The notes beneath the pieces were generated by a model. The model was not told where the DNA came from, did not search any database, and worked only from the letters and a program-made list of their open reading frames with translations. From Galdieria partita (Eukaryota > Rhodophyta > Bangiophyceae > Galdieriales > Galdieriaceae): DNA of 64,000 nt. Positions 1 to 10,239 of this stretch are shown here, in pieces (within the stretch, counting starts at the first letter, position 1; each line of letters starts with the position of its first letter). The stretch is taken from contig BQMJ01000034.1 in NCBI GenBank assembly GCA_025991245.1, positions 124,001 to 188,000 of the forward strand, given 5' to 3'. The position numbers and the translations under genes are program-made.

Positions 1-370
1 AGGTTTACAAGAGACAAGACTGAATATTGTGGGAGCAGTCTATATTCATCCTTCAGCAAAAGTGGAAAGTAGTGCCAAGATTGGACCCAACGTAACCATT
101 GCTGCTGGAGTAGAGATATCTGCTGGTGCCAGGTTGATGAATTGTATTATATTGGAAGATGTGAGTGTCAAAGAACATGCATTTATCAGTCACAGTATAA
201 TTGGTTGGGGTTCCGTTGTGGGTGCTTGGACTCGAGTACAAGGAACACCTGATAATCCAACTATATTTGGAGCTGGAGTTGCTACTGAAGCAGAAATTAT
301 TGTTCGTAACTGTACAGTATTGCCACACAAAGCACTCAACGAAAGTTGTCATCAACAAATTATTCTTTGA
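1..370 (+). CDS. GMPPA: Mannose-1-phosphate guanylyltransferase alpha-like protein (GMPPA), 3' end
   Basis: The reading frame is open from base 2 and ends with TGA at 370; the 5' part lies outside the window. The visible ~120 residues form a left-handed beta-helix of hexapeptide repeats (YIHPSAKV, IGPNVTIAAGV), then the signature HSIIGWGSVVGAWTRVQGTP and the C-terminus VLPHKALN...QQIIL. These closely match the C-terminal domain of animal and plant GMPPA, the catalytically weak regulatory partner of GDP-mannose pyrophosphorylase in the cytosol. GMPPB-type enzymes lack this exact GWGS..G.W.RVQGTP block, so the alpha paralogue is preferred. The next gene starts only 51 bases downstream on the same strand. 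Family assignment is firm; function as enzyme or regulator cannot be told from this fragment. Confidence 0.85.
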   Translation, partial: GLQETRLNIVGAVYIHPSAKVESSAKIGPNVTIAAGVEISAGARLMNCIILEDVSVKEHAFISHSIIGWGSVVGAWTRVQGTPDNPTIFGAGVATEAEIIVRNCTVLPHKALNESCHQQIIL

Positions 371-421
371 TTGTTCAACGAGTGGTATTTTATTGATGAT
401 GTTGTATGATTGTTCACTCCA

Positions 422-1595
422 ATGACGATAACCACTGAAGAAGTCCTCATTACTGTATTTGAGTTTCTAGAAAAAGCAACAGAATATTCTATTAATGACC
501 CACATAAAACGTTGGCTTTGGTTGTACACGGTATTTTACTAACTCACGGTTTTCGCCCCTCAGAAGAAGAACCACCAGAAAACATAGACAGTTGGTCTTT
601 TTCAGTCGAAAAAGCAAAAATACCAAAGTGTTTTGAAGAAAACAAGTATGGAGGAAGCTATCGACACTATAAGAGTTGCATGACCTTTGAAGTTCGAATG
701 GTTCCTCTGGACAAGTATGTGGTAGTCAATGCAGTTGCAAGTGACATGGACAAAGTGTTTTATTGTGAGCTCAAGTAAGTTTGATACTTGCTATTGAATT
801 TTGGCTCTGAAGGATTTCTTAGGTTGGAGAAATATTTCAAGGACTCTGTTTTGGAAGGTACCAAACTGGTTGTTGGAACTAGTAACTTGAAATGGAGTCA
901 AATATTGAAGAATGTGACCGATATGATTGGTGCATTACGAACACAAATTATCTATCAACTAGTTCCTGATAGCGCCAAAGAAGGTTATGAAGCTAAGAGG
1001 AGCGGTACAAGTAATGGACAATCTTCCAACCGTCATTCAGAGGATAGTAACCGTCAGTCCTCACCTTCTTCTAGTAGAGGAGACCCATTGCGTGTTGTTC
1101 CACCTTTAGGAAGTCGATATTATCCAAATTCCTATTTAGATGAGGACAGAGGTTCTATTCCAGTTCTTGGTCAAGGAGATTTATATCCTGGAGCGTTGCC
1201 TCGATTGTAAGTGATCATCTTGATGTAGTTTTGTAATGATAGCTTATGATGACTATTTCCAAGGGACCGTACTTTTCCTAGTGGACCTTTGGATGGCTCT
1301 TTTGCAGCTCCAGATAATGGTTCATTGATGGGACCTCGTCATTCCATGTTCCAGAGACGAGACCAACGACCAGGACCTGGAAATATATTGCCAAGGTTAG
1401 TATAATGACATTGATGATTGTATTCTCACAAGTAACTTTAGAGGAGCGGTTCCTCCTGGAGCGCGATTTGATGAGTTTGGTCCTCGATTCCCTCCAGATG
1501 AAACTTATTCAACCTTATCTGGATGGACGACAAGACGTGAAGGAATGCCTGATAATGATGTTGATGAACCACCACCTCCTGAAATGTATATGTGA
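422..1595 (+). CDS. PSMF1: Proteasome inhibitor/regulator PI31 (PSMF1-like)
   Basis: Four exons (422..774, 823..1206, 1264..1395, 1442..1595) joined by 46-57 nt GT-AG introns give 340 residues. Residues 1 to about 190 match the PI31 N-terminal FP domain (LVVHGILLTHGFRP, SYRHYKS, then KYFKD after the first intron). The C-terminal part is the proline- and glycine-rich proteasome-binding tail, with GDPLRVVPPLG near its start and GAVPPGARFDEFGP near its end, the hallmark of PI31. PI31 binds the 20S proteasome and acts as inhibitor, assembly factor or transport adaptor depending on the organism. The start at 422 is the first ATG in frame. The RPT1 proteasome gene follows after 63 bases, but shared control is only a guess. 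Confidence 0.9.
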
Positions 1596-1658
1596 AGAAC
1601 GATGTCAATAAATGATTTGTAGTTTTCCATTCTCCCATTGTGGTGATTATTGCTAGAT

Positions 1659-3055
1659 ATGACTGCACAAAGCAAAGAAAGCGAGAAACCGAACAATAGT
1701 TCCACTACCTTGGACGAAAAGGATATTGCTTTGATGAAGTCCTATGGATTAGGACCTTACGCTTTGAACATAAGAAAGTTGGAACAAGAAGTCAAGGACA
1801 AACTTGTACATATCAACCAAATATGTGGAGTAAAGGAAAGCGATACTGGTTTGGCACCTCCAAGTCAGTGGGATTTGGTTGCTGACCGACAAACAATGCA
1901 AGAAGAACAACCACTACAAGTATGTTCTCGCACCTGGTGGTATAAAGTTTTCATAGATACTTACCCACTTGTGTGAACGTTAGGTAGCCAGATGTACCAA
2001 GATAATCAACCCCAACACTGAGGACGTAAGTATGGAATGGTTAGTTGTTAGCAAACGAATAATACTTATTTTCGTAGGCCAAATATATGATCAACGTGAA
2101 ACAAATTGCCAAGTTTGTGGTTGGCTTAGGAGAAAAAGTTGCTCCGACAGATATTGAAGAAGGGATGCGAGTGGGAGTCGATAGAAACAAATATCAAATA
2201 CAGATTCCTTTACCACCCAAAATTGACCCTTCGGTGACTATGATGACTGTAGAAGAAAAGCCCGATGTGACATACAACGATGTGGGAGGTTCGAAGGAAC
2301 AGATTGAGAAAATTCGGGAAGTTGTTGAGTTGCCACTATTGAATCCAGAAAGATTCATTGCTCTTGGTATTGACCCTCCGAAAGGAGTGTTATTATATGG
2401 ACCACCTGGTACTGGGAAAACGCTATTGGCACGAGCAGTTGCTAATCGTACCGATGCTTGTTTCATACGAGTGATTGGCTCCGAATTGGTGCAGAAATAT
2501 GTAGGTGAAGGAGCTCGAATGGTGAGAGAATTATTTCAAATGGCACGTTCGAAAAAGGCTTGTATTATATTTTTTGATGAGATCGATGCTATTGGAGGTG
2601 CACGCTTTGATGATGGTGCTGGAGGAGATAATGAAGTTCAACGTACGATGTTGGAAATTGTCAATCAATTGGATGGTTTTGATGCACGTGGAAATATAAA
2701 GGTTTTGATGGCAACCAATCGTCCAGATACTTTGGACCCAGCTTTGTTAAGGCCTGGAAGATTGGATCGCAAAATAGAGTTTGGTTTACCTGATTTGGAA
2801 GGACGGACGCATATCTTTCGTATTCATGCAAAGAGTATGAATTGTGAACGTGGCATTCGGTTTGAACTTTTGGCTCGTTTATGTCCCAATACAACAGGAG
2901 CCGATATACGAAGTATTTGCACAGAAGCGGGTATGTTTGCTATAAGGGCAAGAAGAAAGACAGTCACAGAAAAGGACTTTTTACAAGCTATTGACAAAGT
3001 GGTTAAAGGATATGCCAAATTCTCTTACGTTAGCAAGTATATGATATTCAATTAA
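1659..3055 (+). CDS. RPT1: 26S proteasome AAA-ATPase regulatory subunit RPT1 (PSMC2)
   Basis: Three exons (1659..1919, 1984..2025, 2078..3055) give 426 residues; the middle exon is only 42 nt and supplies [14 protein letters not shown]. Visible parts in order: N-terminal coiled coil, OB fold, Walker A GPPGTGKT, Walker [12 protein letters not shown], sensor/arginine-finger block [14 protein letters not shown] and the C-terminal helical domain. The phrase [18 protein letters not shown] and the C-terminus YAKFS..SKYMIFN match Rpt1/PSMC2 more closely than the other five Rpt subunits. It is one of six ATPases in the base of the 19S particle that unfolds substrates into the 20S core. Length and all motifs are intact. 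Confidence 0.96.
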
Positions 3056-3171
3056 AGTGCTAAAATAGGCATTTCATGAACACTTTGCCAATGACAATAT
3101 CCATTTCTTATCATCCAGAAATGCTGTCTGTACTATGCAACCAAGAGAATACATTTTATGATCTGCAAAAC

Positions 3172-4425
3172 TCATGTCGACTCTATAAAATAAGTACGAA
3201 TATCCTTATACACTTCTTCTACACTCCTGGAAGCATCCACTTGAACAAGTTTGTCTCGAGAACGATAATATTCAACAACAGGCATGGTCGTTTCTACAAA
3301 AGTAGTAAAACGCTTACGAATACTATCCAAGTTGTCATCACTACGACCACTAACTTGTCCCCGTTTCAATAACCTTTGCTCCATTTCCTCCTGTGGACAA
3401 TCTAAAAACAAAATAAACTCAAAGTCACCAATCCACTTTTCAAAAGCTCCAGCTTGATCTAACTTCCTTGGAAAGCCATCAATCAAGAAGCCTGAACTTT
3501 GGGTTTGTTCTTCCATTGCATTCTTTAATAACTCAATAGTAATATGACCAGGTACTATTTCACCATCTCTAATCATTCGATCAATCAACTGTCCATGAGA
3601 GGAACCAGACTGCATTTCTTTGCGTAAAAGATCACCTGCTGATAAATGACAAAGATGAAATTCTTCCACGAGCTTTTCACATTGTGTACCTTTTCCACTT
3701 CCAGGACCACCCAATATAAAGTATATCTATACATTACTTTGGGTTCCATCAAGTCACTTGAGAACGATTACTTGCCTTTTTCTTGGGAGACAACGTAGGA
3801 TCATGTTGAATAAGATACTGTCCTAACCACTCACAAGGATGCTCTGGTTTTTGCTCCATTTTACAAAGTTGTGTTAAACCTGAAGTAAGAATGGGTACCA
3901 CAGTGGATTCCAAATATTTTCTAGGATTGTTTTCCATCATATTGTGAATATCAACTGGGCGCTCGTCAGAAACAAAAGCACGAAACACATATACAAAAGT
4001 GGATACTCACGGTTGGGAAATAAAAACTCTATGCACTCCTTTGCATTGTTCTTATCAGTAGAATAATAAAACGAGTCAACAGGAAGACCATATTTGGTAG
4101 AGAACAAACCGGTTTCCACGTCTCTTTGAGAAGTTTGTCCATCAAACAATTCCTTGAAAGTTGCCGAAAGTTGTGTTTTCTTCACAACAAGAGCCAAACA
4201 AGAGTTTTCAGTTAACTTGTTTACTTTGTCTTCTTCGTAGTTTGCTTGTTCATCTGGCTTGGAGTATAATTGAAGAAACTTTTTAGCACGGTCAAGATCC
4301 AAAGAAACCCATTCTTGGTACACTATTTCACAATCTTGTTGTTTCAAGTCTTTGATGATAGTTGCTCGTTTGGATACGGCTGTTTGTGAGAGAAGTAAGA
4401 AACCGAATAGATCATCTTCCGCCAT
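3172..4425 (-). CDS. Three-domain fusion: NDK-like (degenerate), DPY30 motif, UMP/CMP kinase
   Basis: Exons 4425..4011, 3954..3776 and 3726..3172 give 382 residues. Residues 1 to about 140 resemble the nucleoside diphosphate kinase fold of NME5-type proteins (FGFLLLSQTAVSK..., AKECIEFLFPN), but the catalytic-His segment NxxHGSD reads DSFYYSTD, so a Tyr stands where the phosphoacceptor His should be. A DPY30-type helical motif follows (YLESTVVPILTSGLTQL, PCEWLGQYLIQHDP). The last 185 residues are a complete UMP/CMP kinase: P-loop GGPGSGKGT, DGFPR, SGRSDDN lid. The second intron is read as GC-AG (AAG then GCAAGT, 49 nt) because it is the only splice that keeps frame; the kinase part has no ATG before its P-loop, so it needs the upstream exons. 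NDK plus DPY30 is the NME5 layout; the added kinase is unusual. Confidence 0.8.
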
Positions 4426-4783
4426 CCTCTGCAAAATGAGGAGAATCTCTTGAAAGATTTTATGGAAAGTGTGATTGTTGAATGACTTGTTATATTCAAA
4501 ATGAGTAAAGTCATATCTAATTACGAATTTCCTTTGACCCAAGTTTATTCTACAATGTTATTCAAAACTACAATCTATTTTCTCAAATAGGCAGATTGGA
4601 CCAAAAGCTATCACTCATCATAGATATTCAATCATAGAATGATAAGAATCTATCATTTAGGAACAATGAGCAACAAGGAGTGGACCATTGTTGTGAGTTC
4701 GAATGGAATATTCTATGGACGATTCTAGTTGATTCTATTTCAGCCAAAGAGATAAGAAATTCCCTTTGAATGAAAAGACCGCC
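4426..4783. other. Intergenic region between two divergent starts
   Basis: This 358-base AT-rich stretch separates the start of the kinase fusion gene (minus strand) from the chorismate synthase start (plus strand), so it should hold both promoters. I see no RNA gene, repeat or additional coding frame in it, and no sharply defined TATA box. Confidence 0.5.
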
Positions 4784-6189
4784 ATGACCAAATTATCTTT
4801 CGACTATCATACCAAAGTAAACTCCCACAACTCTTCATATAGCTGTCTTTGGATCAATCCTCTTTCCTCTTCTATAGGTGCTTATACCACCTCTTTCCAA
4901 CGTATCAGACTTTCCAAGAGAGGATGGGAAAGAATCAAAGTTGGCAAATATTGCCTTCAAACCTCTTACAAGTTATTTCATACAAGATTCTATATGGGAA
5001 ATGGAAATAGTTTTGGACGTTGTTTTCGAATCAGTACTTGGGGAGAGTCTCATGGTGCAGGTGTGGGTGTCACTGTCGATGGTTGTCCTCCACAATTGCC
5101 ACTCACAGTGGATGATATTCAAAGAGAATTGGATAGAAGAAGACCCGGTCAAAGTAGAATCGTTACGCCTAGAAAAGAACAAGATGAAGCAGAAATCTTA
5201 TCTGGTGTCGTGGATGGCCAAACACTTGGTACTCCTATAGCAATACTTGTTCGCAATCAAGACCAAAGGCCTCAAGATTACGATACTGTTGCAGTGAAAT
5301 ATCGGCCATCTCATGCAGATGCCACTTATGATGCCAAATATGGAACAAGAGCTGTGGCTGGTGGTGGAAGATCTTCTGCTAGAGAAACTATTGGTAGAGT
5401 TGCAGCTGGTGCAATAGCTAAGAAAATTCTGGCTACTTATTGTAATATGGAAATTCTGGGCTATGTTCAAAGAGTGAAAGATATTGCTGCAATCCATTTG
5501 GATCCAGACAAAGTTACTTTGGAACAGATTGAGAAGAATATAGTTCGTTGTCCTGATGAGCGAGTAGCACAAGAAATGATTGAGTTGATAGATAAAATAA
5601 GGCGTAGTGGAGATTCATTAGGAGGTGTTGTAGAGTGTATTGTAAGAAATGTTCCAGCAGGTTTAGGATCTCCCGTATTTGATAAGTTAGAAGCAGAGTT
5701 AGCAAAGGCTTGTATGTCACTTCCAGCTTCCAAAGGTTTTGAAATTGGTTCGGGTTTTAGTGGGACATATATGACAGGTTCAGAACATAACGATGAGTTT
5801 TATATCGATTCGGATGGCCGTACTCGTACACGAACGAATCGTTCTGGGGGTATTCAAGGTGGTATATCTAATGGAGAAAATATTATTTTAAGAGTTGCTT
5901 TCAAACCAACAAGTACAATTGGCAAAGTTCAAAAGACAGTTAGTACAAGTGGAGAAGAAGTGGTTGGTATACTTTAAGGTAAAGCGTTCACTTTTCACTG
6001 TCAAGTTAGGAATTGAGAGGAAAAGGTCGACACGATCCTTGTGTACTTCCTAGAGCAGTTCCTATGGTAGAAGCAATGGTTGCTTTGGTCATGGTTGATC
6101 AACTTATGCAACAAATAGCACAAAGTTTTCTTCCTTTTCGAAGAGAGTCGATAGCATTTCATTCTCTTGGAAAGGAATTGTTTCATTAA
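4784..6189 (+). CDS. aroC: Chorismate synthase, probably plastid-targeted
   Basis: Two exons (4784..5962, 6010..6189) give 452 residues. It catalyses the last shikimate-pathway step, EPSP to chorismate, using reduced FMN. All three family signatures are present: [17 protein letters not shown], then [24 protein letters not shown] and the C-terminal [19 protein letters not shown]. Residues 1 to about 75 are Ser-, Lys- and Arg-rich before the conserved core begins at [17 protein letters not shown], consistent with a plastid transit peptide (inference). The intron starts GTTGGT, an uncommon donor, but this is the splice that restores [14 protein letters not shown]. The V-ATPase gene begins only 13 bases after this stop. 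The first enzyme of the pathway, DAHP synthase, lies about 22 kb downstream. Confidence 0.95.
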
Positions 6190-6202
6190 AGCTTGTGTGG
6201 GA

Positions 6203-6848
6203 ATGAATCACGACGTTTCTTCTTATTACAATTGTTGGTTTTTCTTTTTCCTTCCAAGTTGTTATTCCTATTGGAGCAACTACTTGAAAAGTATATCTCC
6301 CTATTTCTTTGCCAGTTTAGGCACTGCGTTGGCAGTTGGTCTCTCTGTTCTTGGTGCTGCTTGGGGTATCTTTATTACGGGTAGTAGTTTAGTGGGTGCA
6401 GCTGTCAAACAACCAAGAATCCAATCAAAAAACTTGATAAGGTAATTGATCTTGAATATTGGAATGTCTTTTGAAAGGAAAATAGTGTCATATTTTGTGA
6501 AGCAGTTGCTATTTATGGAGTGATTATGGCCATCATAATGCAATCGAAACTTGCAGACGTGGAGTCACCTAGTGCCTTTACTGGTTATGGTTTATTTGCA
6601 GCAGGGCTTACAGTAGGGTTATCTAATCTAGCTTGTGGGTAAGAATGTATTGGAATGATTCAACCCTATTTGTCAACTTGAGCTCTAGTCTTTGTGTAGG
6701 AATCACTGGAAGTTCTTGTGCCTTGGCTGATGCACAGGATCCTCAATTATTTGTCAAAATTTTGATTGTCGAGATATTTGCTAGTGCTTTAGGTATATTT
6801 GGTATTATTGTTGGTATTATTATTGCTGGAAAGTGTACTTTTGCTTAA
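6203..6848 (+). CDS. VMA16: V-type ATPase V0 proteolipid subunit c'' (VMA16/ATP6V0B)
   Basis: Three exons (6203..6441, 6486..6638, 6689..6848) give 183 residues with an N-terminal hydrophobic helix plus four proteolipid helices. The conserved blocks [48 protein letters not shown] and [12 protein letters not shown] are those of subunit c'', which has the extra N-terminal helix that ordinary c subunits lack. The Glu in FCEAVAIYG and the Glu in VEIFASALG are the candidate proton-carrying residues. It forms part of the membrane rotor ring of vacuolar and endosomal proton pumps. The ATG at 6203 is the first in frame; it lies 13 bases after the chorismate synthase stop, so its leader probably overlaps that gene. 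Confidence 0.93.
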
Positions 6849-6966
6849 TCCATCCTTCTGTTTATGAGTATGGTCGAATGGAGCTTATTTGTGGTCGCAT
6901 TGCTTCCCATAACACTCCTGCTTTATGTGCTGCTACATAACCTAAAGCTTCCAAATAATTGCTGGT

Positions 6967-8386
6967 CTATGGATCATAGGAATGAAAAACGACCATCCAA
7001 TGAAGAAAACTATCTCTTACCCTTATCAAACGACTATCTGATGGACTACACTTTGTATGAATAGTATTTTCTTCTACATAAAACAAAGCAGTGCGGGAAT
7101 GATACAATGGCTCAACTGCACAAGTATTGTGGAAAGCTCCAAATGGCAATACAACCGCATCCAATGAATCCACCCAAATATCTTCGACATGATATTGTGA
7201 GTCTTGACGTTGGGTTACATAATGAGGAGCTCTAGAAAGTCCCACTAAAACACTTGTCAGAAAAGTATATCCCAACTCTTCCGCTGCTGACTTGGGATGA
7301 ATGGTCTTATCCAATGGCAATGGAGATAATGCAGGAGCATGTGCACAGGGCACTTGACATACTTTAGCAACATATCGAGAAATGAGAGCTTCTGCTCCAC
7401 CAATAGCATCCACTCCACTGCCATGTCGATAGGAATATAACAACATCTCATTATGATCATCATCTGGAAAACGAGTTACCAACGCGATAGCATCACAATT
7501 CTATCAACTCCACATTGAGATACAACTACCAATGGCTCAACAACAATCCACATACTCTTTCTTCAATCAACTTTCGACTAGCTTCAGCCAATAGTTGTAA
7601 ACCTTGAATCCTACCACTACTCGTTCCATCCTCAGTTATCAATGTCTCAATATGCAATGCCTACAATTTTATAAAGAATATAAAATATTCCAACATATAT
7701 ATATCATGTGCTCCCTCTTCTTTACCTTTTCAGTCAATATATAATCAGTTACGGCAATTCCCAAGGTAGCTCGAGCTGCATCTGCACATTGAATATGTCG
7801 ATAAAGCAACTCTTCCTCGATTCCACTATCCAATACCAAACCTACCCGATTCCATCTATCATTGCAAACATATATAAGAACAACTTGTAGATCTATCGAT
7901 ACCTAACTGGGCGAAGACCCCACTTTCCACTAAAAAACTGGTCCAATCCAAATCCTTCTACATAAAGAACGTTGTCCATAGGCCAATACATAAGTGCACT
8001 AAAGCTCCACTATATAGTAGAATACAAAGTTGACAATTTTCAATCCATTACCCATTCAATATATTCGGATGAGCAATCAGACGATCAACAACGGAAGCAA
8101 AAGCTCGAGCAGTAGGCAATCCATCACCCGCATAGCCACCTATTCTGGCTCCAGTCCTATTCATTCATCACAACTCTCTGTTTATGGATTCTATGGAATC
8201 TACAAAAGCATTCTCTATACCCTGTTGGAATAACTAAAGCTGCAGTGTATTCCTTTTGATGATCGGAAAACTGGACACAACAACTTGCTTTGAAAACGAT
8301 TGGACTAGGAGTATCATCATAAAGCTTTGTAAATATATTTACATATTGCTACCTTTTTCTAATACATATGTTCTTTCTATATTCAT
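6967..8386 (-). CDS. DUF3326 family protein (cyanobacterial/plastid-lineage, function unknown)
   Basis: Seven exons (8386..8366, 8304..8222, 8156..8052, 7998..7903, 7855..7726, 7660..7556, 7500..6967) add to 357 residues with consistent phases; the first coding exon is 21 nt. The product carries the whole DUF3326 pattern as I know it: ALVIPTG...GARIGGYAGDGLPTAR, HPNILNGALMYWPMDNV, GLRPVRWNRVGLVLDSGI, ADAARATLGIAVTDYI, VTRFPDD, GSGVDAIGGAEALISR, then VPCAHAPALSPLP, AAEELGYTFL and VGLSRAP. The family is common in cyanobacteria and photosynthetic eukaryotes and has no established biochemical role. The N-terminus MNIERTYSNRF... is short and gives no clear transit peptide, so location is open. Assignment is firm; start is moderately sure. 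Confidence 0.83.
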
Positions 8387-8567
8387 TCCTATGTTTCTGG
8401 AAAACAACAGCTAGTTGTGTATCCATCCATGACAACATAATGCTCCCAAATTCAGATATGGAAAGATGATCTTTTCAATCATTGAAAGTGAGACATATCT
8501 ATCCATCTATCTATCGATCTATATATCCATTTTAGGATGGACTTTTGCATAGATGACATATGAGTAT

Positions 8568-8592
8568 TATATATATATATATATATATATAT
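8568..8592. repeat. (AT)n microsatellite
   Basis: About 12 uninterrupted AT dinucleotides lie in the gap between the DUF3326 start and the stop of the next minus-strand gene. It is a simple sequence repeat and probably sits in the 3' flank of the BRK-like gene. Confidence 0.9.
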
Positions 8593-8608
8593 GTATGCAT
8601 TTATCTAT

Positions 8609-9967
8609 TTACTGCCTTTGAGGCATTCCCATAAAAGCTCGAGGATTATTATTATTATTATTACTATTATTATTCGGAATTACAGAAGTAGAATAGTTGT
8701 TAAAATTGGAACTATTTCCTCCTCCTCCCATATTCTTCCATGGAAAATAACGTAAATTGGAAGGAGTAGCATTGACTGGACTTTGTCCCGATAATAAAAA
8801 AACACTTGGCGACATATTCTCTGGATACAATTCCATATCCAAAGAACCTGTTAAAGGAGTTAATCCTGAACCTGCTCCATAACTCCCTACAAACAAAGTT
8901 GAAGACCAAGAAGCATCTTCCATACCATAAATACTATAGTTGCTATTTCCCAAGGAATCTCTACCAGGAATAGGTACTGCTCTTCCATGAATAGGAGGTA
9001 ATATGGGAGGATTATTAGGAGAATATCCATATAAATTATTAGAGGCCAACAAGGACCGATTCCAAGAAGAACTATAATTATTCATCACATTCGAAGACTG
9101 CCATAATATGTTGTTATGATGTTGTTGTTGTTCATTCCATGTTGGTGACTGGGCACTTCCTCCCATTGGATGACTTTGCTCTGTTCCGGTATCCAACACT
9201 GCGTTACCTTGATCCATCAACACTCCAGAATTACTATCCAATGACATGGAAATATTCTCATGTGACAATGAATCCATTCTGGAAACTTGTTCTTCTCTCA
9301 ACACGGATGGATCATCTAGTCCCTCATTGGTCACAAAACTATCTTGTGTAGTTTGACTTGGTTGCAAAACACTTACGTCCCGAGAACGAGATGAAATATC
9401 TATCGACGATGACTCTCTCTTATTCACCACTTTGCCCTTTTTGGTTTCTTGTCCTATCATAGAACTATCTCTATCTTGACCCACATATACTTCACACTCT
9501 GGATGTTTTGCTAAATAAGCTGCAACATTCTTTCGTAAAGGAGCTGCATTTCCTGTTATCTTGCGTTCTTCTATCTTATTCCACATGGGAACATGTTCAT
9601 TACCAGCTACTATAGTAGAACCTGTCTTAGGGTCCACTGAACCAATAGCTATGCCACCGCTCAAATTCTTGTCTTGACCAGCATATACTTCACATTCGGG
9701 GTGCTTTGCTAAATATCGCTCCAAATTTCTTCTCAAAGGTGCTGCATTACCAGCAACTTTTCTACATTCTATGCGGTTCCATATCGTTACATGTTGGGAA
9801 CCTTCTTCTGGGGTCATCATGTCCATTGTCATATCAGTTGCTTCATGGTTGCTAGAAAAAGTCGTTTCTATCATTCCCCTTCCTCTACCCAATCGTCTTT
9901 CTGAAATGTCAAACGGTTGTTGGTGAAGCCCACCTCTTCTTGTTTCATAAGGTTGTCCAGGGAACAT
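8609..9967 (-). CDS. Protein with two BRK-like repeats and a long low-complexity tail
   Basis: A single open frame of 452 residues begins with ATG at 9967. Residues about 60-99 and 126-165 are two copies of one motif: WN(R/K)IE.RK(V/I).GNAAPLR, a short spacer, then YLAKHPECEVY.GQD, about 75 percent identical to each other. The GNAAPLR..L..YL.KHPECEV core recalls the BRK domain of chromatin remodellers (G..AP....L..WL..HP.YEV), so a nuclear role is a possible inference, not a demonstrated one. The last 270 residues are Ser- and Asn-rich with an Asn run coded by a TTA/ATT trinucleotide tract near 8647-8673, typical of transcription-linked disordered tails. No intron is apparent. I do not know a named homologue. 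Confidence 0.75.
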   Translation of the reverse strand: MFPGQPYETRRGGLHQQPFDISERRLGRGRGMIETTFSSNHEATDMTMDMMTPEEGSQHVTIWNRIECRKVAGNAAPLRRNLERYLAKHPECEVYAGQDKNLSGGIAIGSVDPKTGSTIVAGNEHVPMWNKIEERKITGNAAPLRKNVAAYLAKHPECEVYVGQDRDSSMIGQETKKGKVVNKRESSSIDISSRSRDVSVLQPSQTTQDSFVTNEGLDDPSVLREEQVSRMDSLSHENISMSLDSNSGVLMDQGNAVLDTGTEQSHPMGGSAQSPTWNEQQQHHNNILWQSSNVMNNYSSSWNRSLLASNNLYGYSPNNPPILPPIHGRAVPIPGRDSLGNSNYSIYGMEDASWSSTLFVGSYGAGSGLTPLTGSLDMELYPENMSPSVFLLSGQSPVNATPSNLRYFPWKNMGGGGNSSNFNNYSTSVIPNNNSNNNNNNPRAFMGMPQRQ

Positions 9968-10239
9968 GACGTAAATATATCTATTATGACTCTGGCTCTT
10001 TCCAAAAAATATCCGTTTTCTTCAAAACGTAACAATATCAATCACATGAAACACTAGGCAAGCCCACTTTTGCTCTTTCTCAGTTTTCCACTATTGTACA
10101 CAAATAGTAGTAATGTCTGAGTGTCGAAATTTCCCCCCACCAAATAACTCACACAAGTGTTGGGTGCCTTTTCCATTGGTTCACAAAAGTAGGAAATGAA
10201 GTTGGCATTCTTGTTCAAAACAAACATATCATCTCAACT

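Noticed and set aside
3172-3714. Independent UMP/CMP kinase gene
   Set aside because: There is no ATG before the P-loop in its frame; only TTG. The GC-AG splice to the DPY30 exon explains it better.
4690-4720. TTCGAA motif resembling a tRNA T-loop
   Set aside because: No acceptor stem, D-arm or anticodon stem can be drawn around it.
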